A stretch of 64,000 nucleotides of DNA from Sphingobacterium sp. CZ-UAM (GTDB lineage: Bacteria > Bacteroidota > Bacteroidia > Sphingobacteriales > Sphingobacteriaceae), in contig NZ_MTCM01000005.1 in assembly GCF_002000245.1 (NCBI RefSeq), forward strand, positions 62,001-126,000, written 5' to 3'. Below the pieces are notes generated by a model. The model worked only from the letters and a program-made list of their open reading frames with translations. It had not been told where the DNA came from and ran no database searches. Positions 33,709 to 43,339 of this stretch are shown here, piece after piece; positions within the stretch are counted from its first letter, which is position 1, and each line of letters opens with the position of its first letter. The translations under genes and the position numbers were made by a program.

Positions 33709-33834
33709 ATGCAGTTTATAACCAGATATGTCGGTACTATCCCAGCAGTTTATGATCATGAAATTCTAGGTCAATGGATGGGGTTTAAGAATGAAGAGAA
33801 TGGCCTTGGAAATGAAAACAGTCTTATAAACTAA
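33709..33834 (+). CDS. possible small ORF, 41 aa
   Basis: An ATG at 33709 opens 41 codons (MQFITRYVGTIPAVYDHEIL, then GQWMGFKNEENGLGNENSLIN). There is no strong ribosome-binding site and no family recognised. Residue composition is protein-like, so it could be a real small protein or the remnant of a larger gene. It ends just at the glyA terminator. Confidence 0.25.
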   Translation: MQFITRYVGTIPAVYDHEILGQWMGFKNEENGLGNENSLIN

Positions 33835-33866
33835 AAAGCGGAATCACCTTAAGATGATTCCGCTTT
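33835..33866 (-). terminator. terminator after glyA
   Basis: AAAGCGGAATCA pairs perfectly with TGATTCCGCTTT around eight bases. On the minus strand T residues follow. Confidence 0.85.
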
Positions 33867-33903
33867 ATGCTATTAAGCGTTGCTATATTAAAAAGACAAT
33901 GTC

Positions 33904-35175
33904 TTATTTATACAATGGGAATTCGGCCATTAGGGCTTTCACTTTACCGTGGATTTTATCCAACTCAGCATCGTTTGAGGCATTTTGCAATGCTTCGTCA
34001 ATTAACTCTCCGATTTGAACAATTTCATTTTCTTTGATACCACGTGTCGTAATTGCTGCTGTACCGAAACGCACACCTGAAGTCACAAAAGGAGAACGTG
34101 TATCAAAAGGAACCATGTTTTTGTTGGTGGTGATACCCGCTTTACCCAATACTGCTTCTGCTTCTTTACCAGAAATATCTTTGTTACGTAGGTCAACCAG
34201 CATCAAGTGGTTATCCGTACCACCAGAGATAATCTTATAGTCTTTATCAACGAAGAACTGCGCTAATGCGGCCGCATTTTTCTTCACCTGAACGATATAC
34301 TCCATGTATTCGTCTGATAATGCTTCGCCGTAAGCGATTGCTTTAGCAGCAATTGTATGTTCCAAAGGACCACCTTGTGTACCTGGGAAAACAGCCAGAT
34401 CCAACAATTGTGTAATCGTACGGATTTCGCCTTTAGGAGTCTTGATACCCCAAGGATTTTCAAAATCCTTACCTACCATAATCATACCGCCACGTGGGCC
34501 ACGTAATGTCTTATGTGTAGTTGTTGTCACAATATGACAATGAGGAAGTGGATCATTCAATAGGCCACGTGCGATCAAACCAGCTGGATGGGAAATATCT
34601 GCCAAAACAATTGCACCGATCTCATCAGCCACTTTACGGATACGGGCATAATCCCAATCACGTGAATAAGCTGATGCACCACAGATGATCATTTTTGGTT
34701 TTTCACGAAGTGCTGTTTCCTCCAATTGTTCGTAATCAATCAGACCTGTATCTTCTTTTACACCATAAAATAATGGCTGATAGATCTTACCGGAAAGGTT
34801 TGCCGGTGAACCATGCGTCAAGTGCCCACCATGAGATAAATCAAGACCTAAAATTTTGTCGCCAGGTTTGATTGTCGCCAAAAAAACAGCCGCATTTGCC
34901 TGCGCTCCAGAGTGAGGTTGAACATTTACCCATTCTGCGCCAAATAATTGCTTCGCACGATCAATTGCGATGGTTTCAATTTCATCCACAACTTCACAAC
35001 CTCCATAGTAACGTTTTCCTGGGAGGCCTTCCGCATATTTATTTGTCAACACTGAACCAGCAGCTTCCATTACCTGTTTTGAAACAAAGTTTTCTGAAGC
35101 AATTAATTCAATACCTTCTTCTTGGCGTTTAAGCTCATCAGCTATCAAATTAAAAATGGCTTGATCTCTTTCCAT
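33904..35175 (-). CDS. glyA: serine hydroxymethyltransferase
   Basis: GlyA interconverts serine and glycine with tetrahydrofolate and PLP. The start IELIASENFVS and KYAEGLPGKRYYGGCE are family blocks. The PLP Lys is in VTTTTHKTLRGPRGG. The C-terminal part (ITTNKNMVPFDTRSPFVTSG) forms the substrate pocket. The 423-residue length is normal. It has a clear promoter and terminator, so is a single gene. Confidence 0.98.
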   Translation of the reverse strand: MERDQAIFNLIADELKRQEEGIELIASENFVSKQVMEAAGSVLTNKYAEGLPGKRYYGGCEVVDEIETIAIDRAKQLFGAEWVNVQPHSGAQANAAVFLATIKPGDKILGLDLSHGGHLTHGSPANLSGKIYQPLFYGVKEDTGLIDYEQLEETALREKPKMIICGASAYSRDWDYARIRKVADEIGAIVLADISHPAGLIARGLLNDPLPHCHIVTTTTHKTLRGPRGGMIMVGKDFENPWGIKTPKGEIRTITQLLDLAVFPGTQGGPLEHTIAAKAIAYGEALSDEYMEYIVQVKKNAAALAQFFVDKDYKIISGGTDNHLMLVDLRNKDISGKEAEAVLGKAGITTNKNMVPFDTRSPFVTSGVRFGTAAITTRGIKENEIVQIGELIDEALQNASNDAELDKIHGKVKALMAEFPLYK

Positions 35176-35221
35176 TGTTTTTAAATGTTGTAAAGTAAAT
35201 TTTGTTTTTATTTTAATGCCT

Positions 35222-35255
35222 CAAAGATAGCATATTCCATAAAGAATATCGACAA
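35222..35255 (-). promoter_or_regulatory. promoter of glyA
   Basis: On the minus strand TTG (35253-35255), 23 bases, then TATCTTTG (35222-35229). It lies 47 bases before the glyA start. Confidence 0.7.
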
Positions 35256-35405
35256 AAAGCCATATTTTATTAAATGTTCTTAGAAAAATAGACTTATTTA
35301 TGCGAATTAACTAATTAGTGTAGTATCCTTTTAATTCCGGTTTGGAGCAAAATCACCCCTAAAAATCGAATGTTTTGTAAATGTCAAAAAATCCAATACA
35401 ATCAA

Positions 35406-35431
35406 TTTGCGATTTAAAATATGTATTTTTG
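35406..35431 (+). promoter_or_regulatory. promoter of the Fe-S carrier gene
   Basis: TTTG (35406-35409) and TATTTTTG (35424-35431) are slightly close together but fit the Bacteroidota form, 29 bases before the start. Confidence 0.5.
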
Positions 35432-35459
35432 TCTAAGAATTGGCTAAAACGATATCAAA

Positions 35460-35810
35460 ATGAGCGCAGAACATACAGCAGTTGCTCCCGTTACCTTAAC
35501 TCAGGGAGCGATCAAGGAACTCAATAAATTAAAAGATCAGCAAGAAATCTCTGATGATTTTGGTTTACGTGTCGGTGTCGAAGGCGGTGGTTGTTCAGGT
35601 ATGAGTTATATCCTGGGTTTTGATCAGAAAAAAGACGGAGACAACGAGTACGAAATTGAAGGCATCCGCATATTCATGAATAAAGCACACGGCCTATATC
35701 TTGCAGGCATGGAAATTGATTTCAAATCAGGGCTTGATGCAAGAGGTTTTACCTTTAATAACCCCAATGCAACCAGCACCTGTGGTTGTGGAAGCAGTTT
35801 TTCCGCATAA
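35460..35810 (+). CDS. A-type iron-sulfur carrier (IscA/SufA/ErpA family), 116 aa
   Basis: The HesB-like fold binds and transfers Fe-S clusters. The three conserved cysteines are Cys45 in GGGCSGMSY and Cys108/Cys110 in TSTCGCGSSFS. Length is typical. It is alone here, away from a suf or isc operon, as is usual for ErpA-like proteins. Which of the three subgroups it belongs to cannot be decided by eye. Confidence 0.92.
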   Translation: MSAEHTAVAPVTLTQGAIKELNKLKDQQEISDDFGLRVGVEGGGCSGMSYILGFDQKKDGDNEYEIEGIRIFMNKAHGLYLAGMEIDFKSGLDARGFTFNNPNATSTCGCGSSFSA

Positions 35811-35833
35811 GTTGAAATTTAACATATTTCAGT

Positions 35834-35866
35834 AAAAGAGGGATTGCCAATAGCAATCCCTCTTTT
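35834..35866 (+). terminator. terminator after the Fe-S carrier gene
   Basis: AAAAGAGGGATTGC pairs perfectly with GCAATCCCTCTTTT around CAATA. Confidence 0.9.
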
Positions 35867-36145
35867 GTATTAGCTCTGCGGAATCGCAAACCTGATCAGC
35901 TGTTTCGGAAAACTCAACCGTCCTTTATCCGACTTATTCCTGTAACAGGCTTCCTGTCACCGGACTTTCCAATTCAACTTCAGCAATCAGCATTATTGGG
36001 TAATTTTAGATCAGCAACAACGATGAGGATTTTCAAAAATATTTTGCCCATCATATAATGATACTACAGCAACAAAGCCCTCTTTCTTTTTCCATCATAA
36101 TTCACTAAATTAGCGACCTTTAGAAAAGAAGCATACAACAGTCTG
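35867..36145. other. leader region of ileS
   Basis: No gene is visible here. I see neither a T-box nor a sharp TAnnTTTG element; GACCTTTAG at about 36114 is a weak candidate -7. Confidence 0.45.
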
Positions 36146-39100
36146 ATGTACAAAGAATATAAGCAGTTAAATTTACCGGAGATTGGTAAAGAGATTTTGA
36201 CCCGTTGGGAACAGGAAAAAATATTCGAAAAAAGTATCAATAATCGCCCTGAGAGCAAGTCATATACATTTTTTGAAGGGCCACCTTCTGCAAATGGAAT
36301 GCCGGGCATCCATCACGTGATGGCTCGTACGATTAAGGATATTTTCTGTCGCTACAAGACATTGAAAGGCTACCAGGTAAAACGAAAAGGAGGCTGGGAT
36401 ACCCATGGCCTTCCGATTGAGCTTGCTGTCGAGAAAGCTCTTGGTATTACTAAGGAGGATATCGGCAAAAAGATTACCGTAGAAGAATATAATGACGCTT
36501 GCCGCAAGGAAGTGATGAAATACACGGATGTATGGAATGACCTAACCAACAAAATGGGCTATTGGGTTGATCTTGAACATCCTTACATCACGTATAAAAA
36601 CGAATACATTGAAACCTTATGGTATTTGTTAAAAGAGCTATACAAAAAAGGCTTGTTATACAAAGGTTATACCATCCAACCCTATTCACCTGCTGCGGGC
36701 ACAGGTTTGAGTTCACATGAGCTTAATCAACCGGGCACGTATAAAGATGTGAAGGATACAACCATTGTTGCTGAATTCAGATTGATCAAAAGCCAGCTGC
36801 ATCCAGCGATTGAAAAATTAGTGGATGATGAAGCCGAAGATGTTGCATTTATCGCCTGGACAACTACACCTTGGACGCTACCGTCCAATACAGCTTTGGT
36901 TGTTGGCAAGAAAATAAACTATGTCAAAATCAGAACGTTCAATAAATATACAGGTGCACCGGTATCTGTTGTATTGGCGAAAGATCTGATCAGTAAACAC
37001 TTTAAAGCTGAAGGTGAAAATGCCTCTTTCCAAGACTACAAACTGGGCGATAAAGTAATCCCTTGGGAACTTGCAGCTGAATTTGTGGGCGAAGAACTTG
37101 TGGGCCTGCGCTACGAGCAGTTGCTGCCTTATATCACCAATGAAGAGCTACAGGAAAATGCTTTCCGCGTCATCCCTGGTGACTTTGTGACCACTGAAGA
37201 TGGTACAGGTATCGTGCATGCTGCGCCGACCTATGGTGCAGATGACTTTCGTGTAGCAAAAGAACACGGTGTACCGGGTATTTTGGTCAAAGACGAAAAT
37301 GGAAAAGATGTGCCTACGGTAGACCGTACTGGCCGTTTCGTTAACGAAATCACTGATTTTGCCGGACGATTTGTAAAAGAAGAATACTACAGCGCTGAAG
37401 AGCGTGCGAAAGAAGACTTCAAACCTACTGACGTCCTGATCTCGATCAAACTAAAAGAGGATAATAAAGCATTTGATGTTAAAAAATACGAGCACACCTA
37501 CCCACACTGCTGGCGTACAGACAAGCCGGTTTTATACTATCCATTGGATAGCTGGTTTATCCGTACTACTGCCGTAAAAGAGGATCTGGTTGCGTTAAAT
37601 AAAACAATCAACTGGAAACCTGAAGCTACCGGAACAGGGCGCTTTGGAAACTGGTTGGAAAACCTGGTCGATTGGAACCTTTCCCGCTCCCGTTACTGGG
37701 GAACACCACTTCCAATCTGGCGTTCGGAAGATGAGAATGAAGAGGTTTGTATCGGTTCGTTACCGGAGTTAAAATCTTTCTTGGAGGCTTCACTGACTTC
37801 GGATGTCCTATCGGCAGATGAGAAAGCGAAAAACCAAGCCTATCTGGATAAATTTGATACAGAAAAGCTGGATTTACACCGTCCATATGTGGACGATATC
37901 GTTCTTGTTTCTGATGCCGGTCAAAAATTATTCCGTGAGCCTGACTTAATCGATGTATGGTTCGACTCAGGTGCAATGCCTTATGCCCAATGGGGATTGG
38001 ATCATGAGAAATTGGCAAAAGGTGAAGAATTCCCATTTAAAGATGGATTCAATCACGCATATCCTGCAGACTTCATTGCCGAAGGGGTAGACCAGACGCG
38101 TGGATGGTTCTTTACGCTACATGCGATCTCCACGATGATGTATAAATCGGTCTCTTTCAAAAACGTTGTTTCCAATGGGTTGGTATTGGACAAAAACGGA
38201 AATAAGATGTCCAAACGTCTAGGCAATGGTGTTGATCCTTTCTCAACGATAGATCAATATAGTGCGGATGCTACCCGTTGGTATATGATCAGTAATGCTG
38301 CTCCTTGGGACAACTTAAAGTTCAACATGGAAGGATTGGATGAGGTACGCCGTAAGTTCTTCGGTACGCTATACAATACCTATGCATTCTTTGCACTTTA
38401 TGCCAACATTGATAAGTTCTCCTATGCAGAACCGGATATTGCATTGGAAAACCGTCCTGAAATCGATCGTTGGATTATCTCTTTACTCAATTCACTAACG
38501 AAAGAAGTGGACGAATATTTAGCGGATTACGAACCGACGAAAGCCGCACGTGCAATCCAAAACTTTGTGGATGAGCATTTGAGTAACTGGTACGTTCGTT
38601 TGTGCCGCCGTCGTTTCTGGAAAGGAGAATATACGGAAGATAAAATTTCGGCCTATCAGACCTTATACACCTGTCTGGATACCATCGCGAAATTAATGTC
38701 ACCGATATCACCATTTTTCTCGGACAGACTGTTCCTTGACCTGAATACAGCGACAAATAAAGAACAAGTTGAATCTGTTCACTTGGCCAACTTCCCGGTA
38801 TACGATGAAAAACTTGTGGATAAAGATCTGGAAGAACGTATGGCCCTGGCGCAGGATATTTCGTCGTTGACACTTTCATTACGTAAGAAAACGTCGATCA
38901 ATGTGCGTCAGCCATTGAACAAAATCCTCGTTCCAGTACTGGACAGTGCTTTCCAGGAGAAAGTGGAAAAAGTAAAAGATTTGATACTTTCTGAAACTAA
39001 TATCAAAGATATTGAGTTTATTACAGATACAACTGGTATCATCAAGAAAAAAATAAAACCAAACTTTAAAGCTCTTGGCGCGAAAGTTGGTAAGGATATG

Positions 39101-39559
39101 AAGTTAGTCTCTTCAGCTATCCAATCGTTGACTATTGAACAGATCAGTACCTTAGAATCAGCAGGTGAATTGGCCTTAGTTGGCACACCATATACTATTC
39201 TATTGAGCGATGTCGAAATTATAGCAGAGGATGTGGAAGGATGGCAGGTTGCTAATTTAGGTAAATTAACCGTCGCATTGGATGTCCATATCACCGAAGA
39301 ATTGAAGAAAGAAGGTTTATCAAGGGAATTGATCAACCGTCTACAAAATCTACGGAAAGAAAAAGGACTTGAAGTAACGGATAGAATTAACGTAAAGTTA
39401 ACAGTTTCACCGGAAGTGGTCGATGCTGCGAAAGAAAATTTATCTTATATTTGCACCGAAATTCTAGCCGATTCATTGGTATTTGAAGATTCACTAACTG
39501 AAGGAGAGACCATCGAGATCGATGGCAAAGAACTTAAGGCATTAATCCAAAAAAATTAA
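36146..39559 (+). CDS. ileS: isoleucyl-tRNA synthetase, long form
   Basis: IleRS charges tRNA-Ile. PPSANGMPGIHHVMART holds the HIGH-like motif (GIHH) and NKMSKRLGNG the KMSKS-like motif; an editing domain lies between them and an anticodon-binding domain after. At 1137 residues it is longer than the 940-residue E. coli enzyme and has no C-terminal Cys zinc finger, which fits the eukaryote-like IleS2 clade. That clade is commonly less sensitive to mupirocin (known for the group, inferred here). A DksA-like gene follows after three bases. Confidence 0.97.
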   Translation: MYKEYKQLNLPEIGKEILTRWEQEKIFEKSINNRPESKSYTFFEGPPSANGMPGIHHVMARTIKDIFCRYKTLKGYQVKRKGGWDTHGLPIELAVEKALGITKEDIGKKITVEEYNDACRKEVMKYTDVWNDLTNKMGYWVDLEHPYITYKNEYIETLWYLLKELYKKGLLYKGYTIQPYSPAAGTGLSSHELNQPGTYKDVKDTTIVAEFRLIKSQLHPAIEKLVDDEAEDVAFIAWTTTPWTLPSNTALVVGKKINYVKIRTFNKYTGAPVSVVLAKDLISKHFKAEGENASFQDYKLGDKVIPWELAAEFVGEELVGLRYEQLLPYITNEELQENAFRVIPGDFVTTEDGTGIVHAAPTYGADDFRVAKEHGVPGILVKDENGKDVPTVDRTGRFVNEITDFAGRFVKEEYYSAEERAKEDFKPTDVLISIKLKEDNKAFDVKKYEHTYPHCWRTDKPVLYYPLDSWFIRTTAVKEDLVALNKTINWKPEATGTGRFGNWLENLVDWNLSRSRYWGTPLPIWRSEDENEEVCIGSLPELKSFLEASLTSDVLSADEKAKNQAYLDKFDTEKLDLHRPYVDDIVLVSDAGQKLFREPDLIDVWFDSGAMPYAQWGLDHEKLAKGEEFPFKDGFNHAYPADFIAEGVDQTRGWFFTLHAISTMMYKSVSFKNVVSNGLVLDKNGNKMSKRLGNGVDPFSTIDQYSADATRWYMISNAAPWDNLKFNMEGLDEVRRKFFGTLYNTYAFFALYANIDKFSYAEPDIALENRPEIDRWIISLLNSLTKEVDEYLADYEPTKAARAIQNFVDEHLSNWYVRLCRRRFWKGEYTEDKISAYQTLYTCLDTIAKLMSPISPFFSDRLFLDLNTATNKEQVESVHLANFPVYDEKLVDKDLEERMALAQDISSLTLSLRKKTSINVRQPLNKILVPVLDSAFQEKVEKVKDLILSETNIKDIEFITDTTGIIKKKIKPNFKALGAKVGKDMKLVSSAIQSLTIEQISTLESAGELALVGTPYTILLSDVEIIAEDVEGWQVANLGKLTVALDVHITEELKKEGLSRELINRLQNLRKEKGLEVTDRINVKLTVSPEVVDAAKENLSYICTEILADSLVFEDSLTEGETIEIDGKELKALIQKN

Positions 39560-39562
39560 ATT

Positions 39563-39949
39563 ATGGCAAACAACAACGAGAAAACACGCTATAGCGATTC
39601 AGAATTACAAGAATTCAAAGATATTATCTTGGACAAGCTTAGAATAGCAAAAGAAGAGCTTTCCTCGTTGACGGCAACGCTTAATAATAGCAATGCGAAT
39701 GGTACAGACGATACTGCAGGGACTTATAAGACCTTAGAGGATGGTTCTGCAACGTTGGAGAAAGAACAGACAAATCAATTAGCGGCTCGCCAAAAGAAGT
39801 TTATTGACAACCTTGAAGCAGCCTTGGTACGTATCGAGAACAAAACGTACGGTATCTGTAGAGAAACCGGAAAACTGATCCAAAAAGAGCGTTTGAAAGC
39901 TGTTCCACACACAACGTTGAGCATCGAAGCGAAAAACAAACAATATTAA
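39563..39949 (+). CDS. DksA/TraR-family protein with reduced zinc site, 128 aa
   Basis: The coiled-coil N-terminal part (ELQEFKDIILDKLRIAKEEL) and the C-terminal block YGICRETGKLIQKERLKAVPHTTLS, split here, match the DksA fold, in which a finger binds the RNA polymerase secondary channel. Classical DksA has four Cys. Here only the Cys in GICRE remains, so the zinc site is lost, as in several Bacteroidota homologues. The acidic Asp pair of the coiled-coil tip may be represented by GTDDTAGT. It is in operon with ileS. Confidence 0.88.
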   Translation: MANNNEKTRYSDSELQEFKDIILDKLRIAKEELSSLTATLNNSNANGTDDTAGTYKTLEDGSATLEKEQTNQLAARQKKFIDNLEAALVRIENKTYGICRETGKLIQKERLKAVPHTTLSIEAKNKQY

Positions 39950-39965
39950 TTTTAGGTAAAAATAT

Positions 39966-39997
39966 ATGGTCTTTGCTTAGGCAAAGACCATTTTTAT
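39966..39997 (+). terminator. hairpin between the DksA-like gene and lspA
   Basis: ATGGTCTTTGC pairs perfectly with GCAAAGACCAT around TTAG and a T run follows. Confidence 0.85.
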
Positions 39998-40003
39998 AGC
40001 ACA

Positions 40004-40654
40004 ATGAAGGGGTATACGAAACCAGTCGCACTAATCGTGGCGATTCTTTTAATAGACCAATTGTCAAAAATATGGGTTAAGCTCTCTATGACAATTGGCC
40101 AAAGTCATCACATCCTAGGTAAATTCTTTCAGATCCATTTTATTGAAAATAATGGAATGGCCTACGGAATGGAATTCGGTGGTGATTACGGGAAATTGTT
40201 CCTGACCGTGTTTCGCATACTGGCCGTAGCTGGTATCGGGTATGGTCTACACTACATGATCAAGAATAAATACAACCGAGGTTTTATATTAAATGTAGCC
40301 CTGATTCTTGCCGGTGCTCTGGGCAATATCATTGATTCGGCCTTCTATGGTGTGATTTTTAGCGAAAGCAATTTTTACGAAAAGGCATCCTTATTTCCCG
40401 CTGATGGAGGATATTCCTCCTTTCTGCATGGAAAGGTCGTCGATATGCTCTATTTCCCTTTAATAGAAGGTACATTCCCTACATGGGTACCTTTTTGGGG
40501 CGGTGAAGAGTTCCTATTCTTCCGGCCGGTATTCAACATTGCAGACTCGGCTATCTCAGTCGGTGTGGTGCTCATATTATTGTTCCAAAAACGGTATTTC
40601 AAAACAGAAAAAGAAGAGAAATCGAGTATCCATAGCGAAATCGTTGAAGATTAA
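40004..40654 (+). CDS. lspA: lipoprotein signal peptidase LspA
   Basis: LspA is the inner-membrane aspartyl protease that cuts prolipoproteins before the lipidated Cys. The two catalytic Asp are in GNIIDSAFYG and FNIADSAISVG. Four membrane segments can be traced. At 216 residues it is longer than the E. coli enzyme (164), the extra part being an insert between segments 3 and 4 (SNFYEKASLFPADGG), usual in Bacteroidota. It processes the lipoproteins seen in this window. Confidence 0.96.
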   Translation: MKGYTKPVALIVAILLIDQLSKIWVKLSMTIGQSHHILGKFFQIHFIENNGMAYGMEFGGDYGKLFLTVFRILAVAGIGYGLHYMIKNKYNRGFILNVALILAGALGNIIDSAFYGVIFSESNFYEKASLFPADGGYSSFLHGKVVDMLYFPLIEGTFPTWVPFWGGEEFLFFRPVFNIADSAISVGVVLILLFQKRYFKTEKEEKSSIHSEIVED

Positions 40655-40667
40655 CGAAATATCTTAC

Positions 40668-40698
40668 AAAAGCCTTGTTAATCGCAAGGCTTTTCTTT
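40668..40698 (+). terminator. terminator after lspA
   Basis: AAAAGCCTTG pairs with CAAGGCTTTT around a 7-base loop and T-rich sequence follows. Confidence 0.8.
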
Positions 40699-40785
40699 TA
40701 AAAATTAAAAATACAGATCATAAACCGGTTATCCACCAAGCAAATAATCCGGATTATGATGATCTAAATAATATCATACCAAAAA

Positions 40786-41730
40786 ATGAAAAACATAAAC
40801 TTATTCCTGATCGCAGGCTTACTTTTTGTGACAAAATTGGCACAGGCACAACAAATTGAAATTCCAAACCTAAAAAAACATATCTACTACCTGGCAGATG
40901 ATAAAATGAAAGGTAGAGGAACGGGTAGTAAAGAAGTGTTCAAAGCCGCGGACTATATTGAAAAGGAATTCAAAAAATATAAATTGCAACCAAAAGGTGA
41001 AAAAGGCTATCGCCAATCCTTCAAAGCCAAGGTATGGAAAGTAAAAGTAGCCGACAGCATCCGCAATGCAGACAATATTATTGGCTTTATCGATAATGGA
41101 GCTGCACTAACAGTCGTGATAGGTGCGCATTACGATCACTTGGGAACAGGTCGTCAGGGCAGCTCGAAAGACTCGCTAGGTGTTGGTAAAATCCACAATG
41201 GCGCCGATGACAATGCCTCGGGTACTGCAGGTTTATTGGAACTGGCACGCTATTTCAGTACCAATAACCAAAAAGAACCCTATAACTTGTTGTTCATCGC
41301 TTTTGGTGCCGAAGAACTAGGTTTGGTCGGCTCCAAATATTTTACCGAGCACCCTACCCTACCGTTAGAAAAAATAACAGCAATGCTTAATATGGATATG
41401 ATCGGCCGTTACAACCCAGGCAATGGGCTTGCTGTTATTGGATATGGAACGAGCAGTCAATGGCCTATCATATTCAAAGATATCCAGGCACCTATAAAGT
41501 TTAATCTGAGCAAAGATGGTAATGGCGGATCCGATCAAACTTCATTTTATAAGAAGAATATTCCGGTGTTATTTTTCCATACCGGCGGACATCCGGATTA
41601 TCATATGCCGACGGATGATGCAGATAAAATCGATTACAATTCATTAAAATCTATTCTGGATTTGGAGAAATCGGTGATCGAGAACATCATGAAACAGTCG
41701 AATAAAATGGACTTTATCTGGACCAACTAA
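40786..41730 (+). CDS. exported M28-family zinc aminopeptidase, 314 aa
   Basis: A cleavable signal (MKNINLFLIAGLLFVTKLAQA, cut before QQ) is followed by an M28 core with no inserted domain. Metal ligands and active-site residues are in GAHYDHLG, HNGADDNASGTAG, GAEELGLVGS, NMDMIGR and the C-terminal GGHPDYHMPTDDADKID. It is a shorter paralogue of the protein at 15753. Its role is probably peptide scavenging in the periplasm. No partner gene is evident. Confidence 0.92.
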   Translation: MKNINLFLIAGLLFVTKLAQAQQIEIPNLKKHIYYLADDKMKGRGTGSKEVFKAADYIEKEFKKYKLQPKGEKGYRQSFKAKVWKVKVADSIRNADNIIGFIDNGAALTVVIGAHYDHLGTGRQGSSKDSLGVGKIHNGADDNASGTAGLLELARYFSTNNQKEPYNLLFIAFGAEELGLVGSKYFTEHPTLPLEKITAMLNMDMIGRYNPGNGLAVIGYGTSSQWPIIFKDIQAPIKFNLSKDGNGGSDQTSFYKKNIPVLFFHTGGHPDYHMPTDDADKIDYNSLKSILDLEKSVIENIMKQSNKMDFIWTN

Positions 41731-41862
41731 AACCGATAGAGTAAGGCTTTTGATCCTCTTTCAAAACATCACTTTAACCAGAGGACAAAGGAGCGAAAAA
41801 ATAGACGAAGGTACCATAGATATCTTCGAGATGAAAACACGGATAAAAAAATAGTAATACGG

Positions 41863-42777
41863 ATGAAAAAAATTCTTGTCACAGGATCTAATGGCTTTTT
41901 GGGTCAGAAGGTCGTCGATCTACTTGCTGGTAATGATCTTTATGAAGTTACAGCCATTTCAAAAGGCGCGAATAGAAATCCTAATCAAATCGGATATGCT
42001 TTCTATCAAGTCGACTTATTAGATCAGACCTTATTAACGGATTTTTTATCCAACCATATCTTTGATGCAATTATACATACCGCTGCCATGACCAGTGTGG
42101 AAGCATGTGAGGCCGATCAAGCGGCCTGTCAGCTGATCAATGTGGATCTGGTAAAAACACTGGCGGGCTACTGCGAAAAAAATAAAACGCAGCTGATACA
42201 TCTATCGACAGATTTTGTATTTGATGGCAAAAAAGGTACTACCTATAATGAACTTGACAGCCCCAATCCACAAAGTGAATATGGGAAAAGTAAATATGCA
42301 TCTGAACAAGTCCTCGCGCAGTCGTCCTGCTCTTATGCCGTCCTACGTACAATTTTGGTCTATGGCATCAATGCTGATCCAAACCGTTCGAATCTGGTAC
42401 TATGGGCAAAAGGAAAGTTATCACAAAAAGAAGCGATAAAGGTGGTCAATGACCAATGGAGAATGCCTACCTTTGTAGATGATTTAGCGAAAGCATGTCA
42501 ATTGGCCGTTGAGCGAAAGGCTCAGGGAATATTTCATATCTCGGGAGCAGAATTGATGTCCATCAATGAAGCGGTTGATAAAATTGCAGATTATTGGCAT
42601 CTGGACAAATCCTTGATTTCGGAAATCAGTGCTGCAAGCATTGGACAGGCGGACAACAGACCCCGGCTGACAGGTTTTGATCTCAGCAAGTCCAAAAATG
42701 AGTTGGGCTATAAACCTACGGCATTTGTAGAATCCTTGGCTATTATTGATCGCCAGGCCAAGGAATTTGGAAGATAA
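41863..42777 (+). CDS. RmlD-like NAD(P)-dependent sugar-nucleotide reductase, 304 aa
   Basis: This is an extended short-chain dehydrogenase with the Rossmann motif TGSNGFLGQ at the start, HTAAMTSVEACE in the middle, STDFVFDGKKG, and the catalytic YGKSKY. The order matches dTDP-4-dehydrorhamnose reductase. No rhamnose genes are nearby, so a generic sugar-nucleotide reductase is the safer call. Its stop and the thioesterase start share one base (TAATG). Confidence 0.85.
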   Translation: MKKILVTGSNGFLGQKVVDLLAGNDLYEVTAISKGANRNPNQIGYAFYQVDLLDQTLLTDFLSNHIFDAIIHTAAMTSVEACEADQAACQLINVDLVKTLAGYCEKNKTQLIHLSTDFVFDGKKGTTYNELDSPNPQSEYGKSKYASEQVLAQSSCSYAVLRTILVYGINADPNRSNLVLWAKGKLSQKEAIKVVNDQWRMPTFVDDLAKACQLAVERKAQGIFHISGAELMSINEAVDKIADYWHLDKSLISEISAASIGQADNRPRLTGFDLSKSKNELGYKPTAFVESLAIIDRQAKEFGR

Positions 42778-43319
42778 TGACAAAAAACGATATGATAGAG
42801 AAATTTGCGAGAGAGTCATACACGGAGATGAACGAACTGGTTCTTCCGAATGATACCAATACCTTTGGGAATCTCATGGGTGGCCGCTTATTATACTGGA
42901 TGGATATCTGTTCGGCTATTGCCGCACAGAAGCATTGCAGCAATGTAGTCGTCACGGTATCTGTGGACAATGTATCTTTTAAGCGTTCGATCAAATTGGG
43001 TGAAGTGGTTACCATACAGGCACAGGTCACCCGTGCATTTAACAGCTCCCTAGAGGTACGCATGGAAATTTTCGCGTCCAACCTGCCCGAGGGCACACGT
43101 GTGAAAACCAATGAAGCATATTATACCTTTGTTGCCGTTGATGCCGATAACAACCCCAAAGCTGTCCCCATATTGATTCCGGAAACAGAATCAGAACACA
43201 AAGCTTATGAGGATGCATTGCAGCGCAGAGAACTTCGCCTTATCCTTGCAGGGAAATTAAAACCCGAAAATGCAAAAAAACTAAAAGCCTTGGTCAGTCT
43301 GTTCAGTCAGAAGAACTGA
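42777..43319 (+). CDS. hotdog-fold acyl-CoA thioesterase, 180 aa
   Basis: The YciA/BFIT-like pattern NTFGNLMGGRLLYWMDICSAIAA, split here, has the Asn-x-x-Gly and catalytic Asp of the hotdog thioesterases. VSVDNVSFKRSIKLGEVV is the second conserved strand pair. It hydrolyses acyl-CoA; chain length cannot be told from sequence. Start overlaps the upstream stop by one base, so translation is coupled. A long palindrome ends the unit. Confidence 0.9.
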   Translation: MTKNDMIEKFARESYTEMNELVLPNDTNTFGNLMGGRLLYWMDICSAIAAQKHCSNVVVTVSVDNVSFKRSIKLGEVVTIQAQVTRAFNSSLEVRMEIFASNLPEGTRVKTNEAYYTFVAVDADNNPKAVPILIPETESEHKAYEDALQRRELRLILAGKLKPENAKKLKALVSLFSQKN

Positions 43320-43339
43320 TACAGCATGGAAAAGTTGCT

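Noticed and set aside
35867..36145. T-box riboswitch before ileS
   Set aside because: No T-box stem or antiterminator can be drawn, and Bacteroidota generally lack T-boxes.
37626..38036. 136-residue minus-strand ORF inside ileS
   Set aside because: Antisense to a conserved synthetase region; no family likeness.
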